Assembly: GCA_900557435.1 (NCBI GenBank)
Contig: USSH01000039.1
Location: forward strand, 1-12,601
Reading direction: 5' to 3'
Length of the DNA: 12,601 nucleotides
Source: an uncultured Coprococcus sp.
GTDB lineage: Bacteria; Bacillota; Clostridia; Lachnospirales; Lachnospiraceae
The notes under the pieces are model-generated. The model did not search any database, was not told the origin of the DNA, and saw nothing but the letters and a program-made list of their open reading frames with translations. Below are positions 5,695 through 12,601 of the stretch, in pieces; positions within the stretch are counted from its first letter, which is position 1, and each line of letters starts with the position of its first letter. The translations under genes and the position numbers were made by a program.

Positions 5695-7092
5695 GTGGAG
5701 AAAGTATTGAACAGTACAGTATCAGAGAAACAATTAAATAGAAAAGAACATGTGATGGATATGACAGAAGGGAACAGTCTGAAACTTATCATGAAGTTCT
5801 CGATTCCTTTGCTCATAGGTAACCTGTTTCAGCAGGTCTACAGTGTGGTAGATTCAGTGGTTGTCGGAAGGCATCTTGGGGCAAATGCCCTTGGAGGAGT
5901 CGGTTCGGTTGGAATGATAAGTTTCCTGTTCTTTTCTTTGTGTAGTGGGATGGCAGCGGGAATAGGAGTGGTCATATCGAAGTATTTTGGAGCCAAGCAG
6001 GATGATATGGTGAAAAAGGCCATTGCAAATGCTGTGTATGTGATACTGACAGTCGGAATCCTCATGAGTGTGCTGGGATTCTGCCTGACGGAGCCGCTCA
6101 TCAGACTCATGAATACCCCTGCCGAGACAGTACCATATGCTTACACGTATATGAAGATAACCTGTGCGTTTACGGTTGCGGTGGCTGTGTACAACGGAAT
6201 ATCGTCGATACTTCGTGCACTTGGTGATTCGAGAACTCCACTGATATTCCTAATGATTGCATCAGTTATAAATGCAGTGCTGGATATAATACTTGTGGTA
6301 TATCTGGATATGGGAGTTGCCGGAGCTGCGTATGCAACTGCATTCAGTCAGATTGTCTCTGGAGTGGGCTCGATAGTATATGCAGTGAAAACCAATTCAT
6401 ATTTTAAGCTCAGACGAGAAGACTTTAGGGTAGAGCATAGTATATTAAAGGAAGATTTCAAGATAGGACTTCCAATGGCAGTCCAGACTTCTATGATCTC
6501 CATATCGTGCTCACTTCTCCAGGCGCTTATAAATGGATATGGTCCTGCGGTCATGGCGGCTTACACTGCAACTGGAAAGGTGGAGGGGATAGTATTCCAG
6601 CCGTTTTCGTCGCTGGGACTTGCACTTTCGACATTTGCCGGACAGAACATTGGAGCAGAGCGCTATGACAGAATAAAAAAGGCTGTATGGCAGGCGGAAT
6701 GCATAACAATAGGATTAAGTGCTGTGCTCTTTGTTGCAATACTGCTTTTCAGAGAAAACATCATTCATTTCTTCGTGACGGATCAGGAGGTTATCCGCCT
6801 TGGCGCAAAGGGGATGGTGATATCGGGCAGCATGTATGTTGCACTTGGAACTATCTATACGTTGAGAGGTGCCTTAAACGGCATGGGGGATGTGGTGTTC
6901 TCCATGATAAATGGTTTCCTGGAGGTCGGCGGCAGGGTTGTGTTTGCACTGATCCTCATGTATGCTTTGGATATGGGATTCTGGGGAATCTGGTATACAA
7001 ATATATTCACGTGGATAGTCATAGCACTGACAGCTGCGGTGAGACTGATCGTGTATCTGAAAAAGGCACAAAGAGATAATAACCAGATGTAG
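5695..7092 (+). CDS. MATE family multidrug/metabolite efflux transporter
   Basis: 465 aa from the preferred GTG start, which has GAGGAG (5683-5688) 6 nt upstream; the frame is open from a TTG at 5608, but those extra 29 residues have no RBS and MATE proteins usually begin close to the MDMTEG motif. About 12 membrane segments in two related halves. Family marks are DMTEGNSLKLIMKFSIPLLIGNL-type N-terminus, QQVYSVVDSVVVGR, and in the second half FAGQNIGAERYDRIKKA (about residues 312-328), the MATE AQNxGA-like block. MATE proteins export cationic or aromatic compounds with a sodium or proton gradient; the substrate is not predictable here. It ends at the terminator at 7116-7160. The next gene is a membrane-anchored regulator, which could sense a compound this pump exports, but that is inference. 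Confidence 0.93.
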   Translation: MEKVLNSTVSEKQLNRKEHVMDMTEGNSLKLIMKFSIPLLIGNLFQQVYSVVDSVVVGRHLGANALGGVGSVGMISFLFFSLCSGMAAGIGVVISKYFGAKQDDMVKKAIANAVYVILTVGILMSVLGFCLTEPLIRLMNTPAETVPYAYTYMKITCAFTVAVAVYNGISSILRALGDSRTPLIFLMIASVINAVLDIILVVYLDMGVAGAAYATAFSQIVSGVGSIVYAVKTNSYFKLRREDFRVEHSILKEDFKIGLPMAVQTSMISISCSLLQALINGYGPAVMAAYTATGKVEGIVFQPFSSLGLALSTFAGQNIGAERYDRIKKAVWQAECITIGLSAVLFVAILLFRENIIHFFVTDQEVIRLGAKGMVISGSMYVALGTIYTLRGALNGMGDVVFSMINGFLEVGGRVVFALILMYALDMGFWGIWYTNIFTWIVIALTAAVRLIVYLKKAQRDNNQM

Positions 7093-7115
7093 TTATAAAA
7101 TAATGATGATTAATG

Positions 7116-7160
7116 AAAAGGACCGGGTATGCTTAGGTATGACCGGTCTTTTATATTTTG
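7116..7160 (+). terminator. Rho-independent terminator after the MATE gene
   Basis: AAAAGGACCGG (7116-7126) pairs with CCGGTCTTTT (7143-7152) with one bulged G, 16-base loop, then TATATTTT. It overlaps the next gene's TTGACA closely, so the units are packed tightly but separate. Confidence 0.75.
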
Positions 7161-7186
7161 ACAAAACCCCAGCGCTATATTATTTT
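7158..7186 (+). promoter_or_regulatory. Promoter of the membrane LuxR-type regulator
   Basis: Perfect TTGACA (7158-7163), 17 bp spacer, TATTTT (7181-7186). Start near 7193, which leaves only a 25 nt leader before the ATG at 7218 and argues against the earlier in-frame ATG at 7200. Confidence 0.6.
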
Positions 7187-7217
7187 AGATATATAACAAA
7201 TGGGAGATGCAGATCAT

Positions 7218-8654
7218 ATGTCAAATGAGATAACAGGAAATACTGCAAAAGAGAAAAGTCTGGATAGTACACACATAAGGAGCATAGTCGTACTTGCCCT
7301 GTTCAGTTTTGTATTTCTGGGGACAGAGTTTTTCTATGACAATCGTGCTGCGGAAGTGGTGGATGCAAGGAAAGTTCTTCTTTATCAGAGCGTGATATTG
7401 CTTGCAAGCGTAGTGGGGGTATTCATGTATGCCCTGATCCAGAAAAAGGCAGGTGACAATATCGTAAAAAAAGTGCTTATAGCCTCGAATTTTGTGGGGA
7501 TATTTGCGCTTGCAGGGATAATGTTCGGAAATGAAAGAATAATATTGTTGTATGGCATAGTGTTCTTCATTATCTGGGGTATGACAGGAGGTTGTACATA
7601 TCATGCTGTGGCTGGTGCATATATGGATAGAAAGCATCTCACGGTGACGGTCGGCATATCATATGCTGCAGGGCTGTTTTTGCAGTATATCAACTATAAT
7701 GTCATAGGCAGCATGGCGATACGGTTTGTGGTGTTCATATTGGCTGTCGTGGTAATTATGATAATATTTATGGTATATAGTGATACAGCGTACGCACCAG
7801 AGAAGATAGAGGCTGCGGAGCAGAGCGCCAGCAGCAGGTCTATAGCATTTGCGCTCGTGATCGTAATATTGCTCATGACTTTCATATTTTCAGAACTTGA
7901 CAATATTGTGACTCTTGTACATGCTGAGGGCGGTGCGGATATAGGTCAGTGGCCAAGACTTTTCCTGGCGATCAGCGGCATAGCAGCGGGATTGCTATTT
8001 GATATAAAGGATCAGAGATTTATGAACCAGATGATGTATTGTGTAACAGTGCTGTCTGTGATTGCAATGCTGGTCATAGAATTTGGGGGAGCGTTCCTCG
8101 TAGGACTCATTGTATTTTATCTTGCAGCAGGATTTTTTGTTGTTTATTTCACCACAGGATTTATAAATGTCTCCTATACCATGAAGTGGCAGTCGTTTTG
8201 GGCGGGAGCAGGCAGGACGATAAATAATATTGGTGCAGGTATTGTGGGAGTTATATCATATGTGATCGTCAAAACGCCGGGGATCATGGCAATGAGCGTC
8301 ACAGTTATACTGTTGCTGGTTCTCATAAGTATAGCAGTATTTGTACTTGAGAGCCTTCAAAAGAAACAATATAGACGTTATGATGAGGAAAAAGTGACGA
8401 AAGCGTTGGGGCGTTCAAGTGAAAGAACTGAGGTGGACTTTGAGCGATTTGCAGACATGCACAGTCTCACAGGGCGTGAACGGGAGGTTTTGCAAAAACT
8501 CCTTGTATCTGACGAAAGTATACAGAAGATTGCGGATGAACTATATATATCCAGGGCATCATTATACAGACATATATCATCCATGAATGAAAAGACAGGG
8601 ACTAAGTCAAGGGTAGGTCTGATACAGTATTATTACAGTTGGCACGAGGAATGA
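7218..8654 (+). CDS. 12-TM MFS-like protein with C-terminal LuxR-type HTH (membrane one-component regulator)
   Basis: 478 aa. ATG 7218 is chosen because GGGAG (7202-7206) precedes it at 11 nt; ATG 7200 has no RBS. Residues about 20-385 hold roughly 12 hydrophobic segments in an MFS-like arrangement, including GMTGGCTYHAVAGAYM near segment 4 and a short loop rich in charged and Ser residues (EKIEAAEQSASSRS) between halves. A charged cytoplasmic linker leads to a LuxR/GerE helix-turn-helix at 417-478: LTGREREVLQKLL, then IADELYISRASLYRHIS as the HTH, then KSRVGLIQYY. It therefore probably senses a small molecule with its membrane part and binds DNA from the membrane. Proteins of this build occur in gut Eggerthellaceae and Lachnospiraceae. 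Transport activity is not excluded. Targets are unknown; the adjacent MATE gene and secreted-protein gene are candidates. Confidence 0.9.
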   Translation: MSNEITGNTAKEKSLDSTHIRSIVVLALFSFVFLGTEFFYDNRAAEVVDARKVLLYQSVILLASVVGVFMYALIQKKAGDNIVKKVLIASNFVGIFALAGIMFGNERIILLYGIVFFIIWGMTGGCTYHAVAGAYMDRKHLTVTVGISYAAGLFLQYINYNVIGSMAIRFVVFILAVVVIMIIFMVYSDTAYAPEKIEAAEQSASSRSIAFALVIVILLMTFIFSELDNIVTLVHAEGGADIGQWPRLFLAISGIAAGLLFDIKDQRFMNQMMYCVTVLSVIAMLVIEFGGAFLVGLIVFYLAAGFFVVYFTTGFINVSYTMKWQSFWAGAGRTINNIGAGIVGVISYVIVKTPGIMAMSVTVILLLVLISIAVFVLESLQKKQYRRYDEEKVTKALGRSSERTEVDFERFADMHSLTGREREVLQKLLVSDESIQKIADELYISRASLYRHISSMNEKTGTKSRVGLIQYYYSWHEE

Positions 8655-8757
8655 CGCTATAGACGGGAAAGTGTTGGATGGCCAGCCGTGTCAGGAAACT
8701 TAAAATGATATTATTGATTAAAAAAATGAGATAGAACTATCCAAAATTGAATATGAG

Positions 8758-8773
8758 ACATATGTAACGTTAC
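8758..8773. promoter_or_regulatory. Overlapping palindromes, candidate operator
   Basis: ACATATGT (8758-8765) and GTAACGTTAC (8764-8773) are perfect, overlapping palindromes. The second covers the predicted -35 of the secreted-protein promoter. This is consistent with a dimeric regulator site; the LuxR-type regulator encoded just upstream is an obvious but untested candidate. Confidence 0.4.
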
Positions 8774-8798
8774 GAAAACGGCAGCAAATGACTATAAT
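8770..8798 (+). promoter_or_regulatory. Promoter of the secreted-protein gene
   Basis: Perfect TATAAT (8793-8798) with a weak TTACGA (8770-8775) at 17 bp. A weak -35 inside a palindrome suggests regulated expression. Start near 8805, leader about 76 nt. Confidence 0.5.
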
Positions 8799-8880
8799 CT
8801 ATGATATGAAACAGATGGGTGGAAGATGCATTTCACCTATATACGAGAACTATCAAACTATCATAGAAAGGGGAATGACT

Positions 8881-10782
8881 ATGAAACATTTCAGAAGACT
8901 AACATTTTTGCTGTCGTTTATTTTAATTCTGACAGCAGGCGGCGTTGTGGCGTTGGCAGCGAACAATGGACCGTGTGAAGATGAGGAGATGAGCTTTGCA
9001 TATGTTCAGTTCTACAATTCGGAGAAAGACGACATGATATATGTGTACAGTTTCAGAACTCCGCAGGAAGGAACGGCGACAAGTGTCAAAGGTGCAGTTT
9101 ATGACAAAAGTACAAATACACTGACACTCACCAATTGTAATATGTCAGACTATATGCTCAGTATGAATATGATGGGAGATAATTTCAAGATCAAACTGGT
9201 GGGTTCAAGTCACATAGGTATGTTGTGCGCTTGGGGAGATTTTTATGGCGGTTCAGTTGAAATCATCGGTGATGGCAAATTATATGTCAATGAGAAACAG
9301 AAGAAGTCAGATGCCATAGTGTTACAGCCGGAAGGAACAAAGTCTTACTTCAGGATAAGTGGGAATGCGGAAGTGTATGTATATGCAGGTAAAACAGATG
9401 GAAGTATTGTTATAGCAGATTATACAGCTGTTGCTGATTGCTTTGTCGTGAATGGACTCACTGGTCTGAAAAAGGAGCAGGCGTCCGAGATGAGGTATGA
9501 TGAAATACAGGCGATTATTGTAGACATGGATGATTCGCATGATTGTCACGTATATACAAAGGGCGATAATGGAAAAAAATATACAGTAGAAGATTATGTC
9601 AGAACTTACTATAACGAAGATGGCAGTATAAAGGCAGAAAACGTCAAGGGATACACGTTATATGAGCTTATGTTGATGCCTGGATATACTGACAAATATT
9701 ATATGCGTGAAATTGATGCCACGGATGGCATTTTTGATCCGGAAAAGTACGGTTATACAGATACGGAAGAAAACGTAAATGGGTATTCATACAGATCAAC
9801 TATGCCGGCAAAAGTATATATTGATCAGACTACTGGCGATCGATGTGTGTTCATGCGTGATGCAGTAGATGATAGTTATAAAGAGTTCGAAAATTTTAAG
9901 TATGATATCAAAGGTGAACTCGGAGATGTGACGGATAAATATGGAAATGTTATGTCGTACTGTATGGTTGAAAAGTCTAAGGATAATGTGAAATTCACAG
10001 ATGTTCAGTTTTATGATTCTGATTATTTATTGTCACAGGGTTATAAGATTTCAGGTGAATTGGAGTACATAAAGGGACTTTATAAAGTGTACAGCAATGC
10101 CAAGTCTGCTGTTCTCACAGCAAAGACAAAACCTGTATGTAAGCATGCGGCAAAGGTAAGCACAGTGACAACAAAGGCAACCATGTCGAGGGATGGAGTC
10201 ATTACCACGACGTGTAAGTCCTGCGGAAAAAAGCTTTCGACATCGAAGATATCTAAGGTGTCTACAGTCAGATTAAATGCTGCCTCATGTGTATATAACG
10301 GAAAAGTCAGAACACCGGTTGCAATAGTAAAGGATGCAGCAGGAAAGACTCTGACAAATAATAAAGATTACAAGGTCACCTACAGTGCGGGAAGAAAAAA
10401 TGTAGGAAAATATGCTGTCAAGGTCACCTTGTGCGGAAATAAATACAAAGATTCAAAAACGATGTATTTTATTATTTCTCCAAAGGGAACATCCATTGTA
10501 AAGAAATCAGCAGGAAAGAACTGCCTGGCTGTAAAATGGAATGCTCAGAAGATACAGACCTCCGGTTATCAGATACAGTACTCAACGGATAAAACATTTA
10601 AAAAATCTAGTAAAGCATTAAATATCGGAAAGAATACAGCGACATACTACAAGGTATCAAAACTTAGAAGAGGCAGTGTTTATTATGTCAGGATCAGGAC
10701 ATATAAGAATGTAAAAATAAGCGGAAAAGTTGTAAAGGTCTATTCAGCGTGGAGTAAATCCGTGGCTGTAAGAGCAAAATAG
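8881..10782 (+). CDS. Secreted multidomain protein (beta-rich N-terminus, Cys motif, Ig-like, FN3)
   Basis: 633 aa. The ATG at 8881 has AAAGGGG (8867-8873) 7 nt upstream and gives a clear signal peptide: MKHFRR, a hydrophobic core to about residue 23, then cleavage near ALA|AN (26/27). Residues 38-190 are beta-rich, with the VYDKSTNTLTLTNCN pattern seen in extracellular beta-helix or carbohydrate-binding-like proteins. Residues about 205-415 are a region I do not recognise. Residues 420-448 hold C-x-H and C-x-x-C (CKH...CKSC), a zinc-ribbon-like motif common in clostridial surface proteins. About 465-535 is an Ig-like domain (YNGKVRTPVAIVKD, NNKDYKVTYSAGRKNVGKY), and about 544-630 an FN3 domain (LAVKWN, SGYQIQYST, YYVRIRTYK). 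There is no LPXTG or C-terminal anchor and no catalytic domain is recognisable. The C-terminal third is markedly Lys-rich, so electrostatic wall binding is possible. Role probably adhesion or surface interaction (inference). Confidence 0.85.
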   Translation: MKHFRRLTFLLSFILILTAGGVVALAANNGPCEDEEMSFAYVQFYNSEKDDMIYVYSFRTPQEGTATSVKGAVYDKSTNTLTLTNCNMSDYMLSMNMMGDNFKIKLVGSSHIGMLCAWGDFYGGSVEIIGDGKLYVNEKQKKSDAIVLQPEGTKSYFRISGNAEVYVYAGKTDGSIVIADYTAVADCFVVNGLTGLKKEQASEMRYDEIQAIIVDMDDSHDCHVYTKGDNGKKYTVEDYVRTYYNEDGSIKAENVKGYTLYELMLMPGYTDKYYMREIDATDGIFDPEKYGYTDTEENVNGYSYRSTMPAKVYIDQTTGDRCVFMRDAVDDSYKEFENFKYDIKGELGDVTDKYGNVMSYCMVEKSKDNVKFTDVQFYDSDYLLSQGYKISGELEYIKGLYKVYSNAKSAVLTAKTKPVCKHAAKVSTVTTKATMSRDGVITTTCKSCGKKLSTSKISKVSTVRLNAASCVYNGKVRTPVAIVKDAAGKTLTNNKDYKVTYSAGRKNVGKYAVKVTLCGNKYKDSKTMYFIISPKGTSIVKKSAGKNCLAVKWNAQKIQTSGYQIQYSTDKTFKKSSKALNIGKNTATYYKVSKLRRGSVYYVRIRTYKNVKISGKVVKVYSAWSKSVAVRAK

Positions 10783-10807
10783 GTATATTGATAAAAAGCA
10801 CAGTCTG

Positions 10808-10848
10808 CTGCGGGCATTTTATGTAATATGAGATGCCCGCAGTTTTTA
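10808..10848 (+). terminator. Rho-independent terminator after the secreted-protein gene
   Basis: Perfect 10 bp GC-rich stem, CTGCGGGCAT (10808-10817) with ATGCCCGCAG (10833-10842), 15-base loop, then TTTTT (10843-10847). A textbook strong terminator 26 bases after the stop. Confidence 0.92.
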
Positions 10849-10870
10849 TGTATATGATTATGTATATGAT
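10847..10870. repeat. 12 bp perfect tandem repeat
   Basis: TATGTATATGAT occurs twice without a gap (10847-10858, 10859-10870), between the terminator and the predicted glycerate kinase -10. It may be a regulator site or simple replication slippage. Confidence 0.6.
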
Positions 10871-10893
10871 ATGGAAAAAACACTGAGAGGTAT

Positions 10894-10899
10894 TATAAT
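10894..10899 (+). promoter_or_regulatory. Probable -10 of the glycerate kinase promoter
   Basis: A perfect TATAAT lies about 100 bases before the start codon. The -35 at 17 bp spacing (ATGGAA, 10871-10876) is poor, so activation by a regulator or a different promoter is possible. Confidence 0.35.
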
Positions 10900-10998
10900 A
10901 TAGGTTGAAATATGTATAGAGATCAGCCTGTTAAAAGCTGGTGAGATTACTGAGTCGAACTTATACAGATACTGTGAATGTACAGAATGGAGACCAAT

Positions 10999-12417
10999 AT
11001 GAAAAAAATACTCGTGGCTGTGGATTCGTTTAAAGGAAGTATGACTTCCATTGAGGCAGGAAAAGCAATAGAAAATGGAATAAAAGCAGCAATGCCGGAT
11101 GCATGCATCAGAGTGCGCCCGGTGGCTGATGGCGGTGAGGGCACCACGGAGACGCTTATATATGGAAGAGACAGTGCACATCGTGAAGAATGTGAGGTGA
11201 CCGGGCCGCTTGGTGAGAGACGTATAGCGGCATATGTGACATATGATTCAGCTGATGGGAAAACGGCGGTCATGGAGATGGCAGCTGCGGCGGGACTGCC
11301 GCTTGTTCCAGAGGACCGGAGAGATCCGATGCATACGACGACATATGGTGTCGGAGAGATGATAAGAGATGCGGTCTCAAAAGGTTGTGAAAGATTTATT
11401 ATAGGAATCGGAGGAAGTGCAACAAATGATGGAGGCATCGGGATGCTTCAGGCTCTTGGATTTTCGTGCCTTGACGCGCATGGAAGAGAGGTGCCATATG
11501 GGGCAGAGGGGCTTGGTGTTCTGGACCGTATCATCATTCCGGATGTGATGTCAGTCAGTGAAAACTTGTCCGATTTGGCTCATGGCGGAGTTACCCATAG
11601 TAGTGCTGCCGATACATCAAAAGCAAGTACTGTCGATATGTCAGGTGTTGAAGATGCAGAATTTGCCTCCAGATTATCCAGGTGTTCATTCCAGATTGCC
11701 TGTGATGTGACGAATCCACTGGTTGGAGAACATGGATGCAGCAGGGTATTTGCGCCGCAGAAAGGCGCAGATGCGGAGATGGTGGAACTCATGGACGGAT
11801 ACATGAAACACTATGCTGATGTTGCGGAAGAATCCATTGAATGTTTAAATGCATCGACACGTCATATTGACTGTGGATCTGAAAAAGTCAGTGCAGATAT
11901 AGAGTATGCAGACGAAAATCTGACAGGGAAGTCGGACAGAAACACTCCGGGTGCTGGCGCGGCGGGCGGCATTGGATATGCGTTTATGATGTTCCTTGGT
12001 GGGAAACTCATTCCGGGAATAGACATAGTGCTTTCGGAGACAGAAATTGAGTCGGATGTAGAGTGGGCGGATACAGTCATAACCGGTGAGGGCAGGGTAG
12101 ATGCGCAGACAATGATGGGCAAGACACCATCCGGAGTTGCAAAGCTTGCGAAGAAACACGGCAAATATGTGATTGCCATAGGAGGATGCTTCGGAGATGG
12201 CGCAGACAAATGCATCAAAGAAGGTGTGTTCAACGAGTGCTATGCGGTAAACAATGTGCTTGGGATAGATGACAGTGATCCGGAGCAGGTGAGAACGGCT
12301 ATGAAGCCTGAAAATGCTGTGGCGAATCTGACGAAGTGTGCCGCAAGGATCACAGAACTTAAGGAGCGGATGTCGGCGCGTGTGTGCAGACCTGCACGGC
12401 TGGATATATTCCACTGA
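10999..12417 (+). CDS. Glycerate kinase (GlxK/GarK family), enlarged
   Basis: 472 aa. ATG 10999 is chosen for GGAG 6 nt upstream and because the product then opens MKKILVAVDSFKGSMT, the family N-terminus. Other signatures are PVADGGEGT (41-49), GIGGSATNDGGIGM (136-149), ACDVTNPL (234-241), PGAGAAGGIG (317-326) and ITGEGRVDAQT (361-371). The enzyme phosphorylates glycerate with ATP (2-phosphoglycerate in most members of this family), feeding glycolysis. Typical members are about 375-385 aa. The excess lies mainly in two hydrophilic stretches with no family counterpart that I recall, about 182-226 (rich in Ser, Ala and Thr) and 281-315, plus a short tail. The motifs on both sides are intact and in frame, so the gene is probably functional. 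The following gene begins 42 bases on, with no terminator between. Confidence 0.92.
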   Translation: MKKILVAVDSFKGSMTSIEAGKAIENGIKAAMPDACIRVRPVADGGEGTTETLIYGRDSAHREECEVTGPLGERRIAAYVTYDSADGKTAVMEMAAAAGLPLVPEDRRDPMHTTTYGVGEMIRDAVSKGCERFIIGIGGSATNDGGIGMLQALGFSCLDAHGREVPYGAEGLGVLDRIIIPDVMSVSENLSDLAHGGVTHSSAADTSKASTVDMSGVEDAEFASRLSRCSFQIACDVTNPLVGEHGCSRVFAPQKGADAEMVELMDGYMKHYADVAEESIECLNASTRHIDCGSEKVSADIEYADENLTGKSDRNTPGAGAAGGIGYAFMMFLGGKLIPGIDIVLSETEIESDVEWADTVITGEGRVDAQTMMGKTPSGVAKLAKKHGKYVIAIGGCFGDGADKCIKEGVFNECYAVNNVLGIDDSDPEQVRTAMKPENAVANLTKCAARITELKERMSARVCRPARLDIFH

Positions 12418-12459
12418 AAGTTGATAAAGCAAGGATATTTACTCAGAGGGACGAAAAAG

Positions 12460-12601
12460 GTGAAGTTTGAAAAAATATTTAATAGCAAAAATTATATTCG
12501 TAAAATAGAATGTATGGGAGAAGGGCTTGTTTTATTTGAAATATCAGTTGTTGATAGAAGAATACGGCAAAACTACCATTTGTTTTATGAGGATAAGCGC
12601 A
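12460..12601 (+). CDS. Unrecognised protein, N-terminal part, cut by the window edge
   Basis: GTG at 12460 with AGAGGG (12445-12450) 9 nt upstream opens a frame that stays open to the edge (47 codons). The product starts MKFEKIFNSKNYIRKIECMG (GTG read as Met) and continues through LVLFEISVVDRRIRQNYHLFYEDKR. No signal peptide or membrane segment is visible; the alternation of hydrophobic residues suggests beta strands. The 42-base gap and absence of a terminator suggest co-transcription with glycerate kinase. I do not recognise the family. An alternative start is the in-frame ATG at 12514, which has a weaker RBS. Confidence 0.6.
   Translation, partial: MKFEKIFNSKNYIRKIECMGEGLVLFEISVVDRRIRQNYHLFYEDKR

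Noticed and set aside
6687..7079. 130-codon ORF in another frame of the MATE gene
   Set aside because: It is an overlapping-frame shadow; the MATE frame has conserved motifs throughout, and no RBS supports the alternative.
8678..8734. 18-codon ORF (MASRVRKLKMILLIKKMR) after the regulator gene
   Set aside because: The basic, partly hydrophobic composition resembles a small peptide, but the RBS is weak (GGGA), no promoter precedes it, and such short frames occur by chance.
8788..8880. 31-residue extension of the secreted protein
   Set aside because: It would begin upstream of the TATAAT and would bury the signal peptide; ATG 8881 has a good RBS.
1..12601. CRISPR array, transposon, integrase, tRNA or phage genes
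   Set aside because: No regularly spaced 20-40 bp repeats with unique spacers, no transposase or integrase motifs, no tRNA cloverleaf and no structural phage genes were seen.

Overview
The window looks like ordinary chromosome of a gut Firmicute, most likely a Lachnospiraceae (Coprococcus/Roseburia/Butyrivibrio-like). This rests on moderate GC with strong ATA and AGA codon use, GGAGG-type ribosome binding sites, sigma-70/A-type promoters, and a secreted protein combining a Cys-motif, an Ig-like domain and FN3, which is typical of that family. The assignment is inference from style; there is no rRNA or other marker. I see no tRNA, rRNA, CRISPR array, transposase or integrase.

Layout, left to right. 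(1) 1-797, plus strand: the C-terminal end of a hybrid sensor kinase (HATPase plus receiver). It converges on (2) 894-2216, minus strand: a neurotransmitter:sodium symporter (NSS) family transporter. A long hairpin lies between them. The transporter has an elaborate upstream region: promoter, six degenerate 13-15 bp repeats, and a possible 10-codon leader ORF. (3) 2579-3145, plus: a family 6 uracil-DNA-glycosylase-superfamily enzyme (hypoxanthine/deoxyinosine glycosylase). (4) 3338-4174, plus: undecaprenyl-diphosphatase UppP. It converges on (5) 4279-5133, minus: a ROK-family fructokinase, with a perfect 15 bp terminator stem between them.

(6) 5372-5476, plus: a 34-codon gene with its own promoter and strong RBS. 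(7) 5695-7092, plus: a MATE efflux transporter, probably starting at GTG, behind a promoter and a 5' region rich in inverted repeats. (8) 7218-8654, plus: a 12-TM, MFS-like protein with a C-terminal LuxR-type helix-turn-helix, i.e. a membrane-bound one-component regulator. (9) 8881-10782, plus: a secreted multidomain protein whose promoter carries a palindrome over the -35 region. (10) 10999-12417, plus: an unusually long glycerate kinase. (11) 12460 to the edge, plus: the start of an unrecognised gene.

Most genes have their own promoter and terminator, so the window is mainly single-gene transcription units carrying housekeeping functions: sugar phosphorylation, glycerate use, cell-wall lipid recycling, base-excision repair and amino-acid uptake. 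The most interesting part is 5372-10782, where a small protein, an exporter, a membrane-anchored regulator and a secreted protein follow one another with palindromic candidate operators. A functional link among them is a hypothesis from proximity only. I found no clear evidence of a wholly new defence or mobile system.
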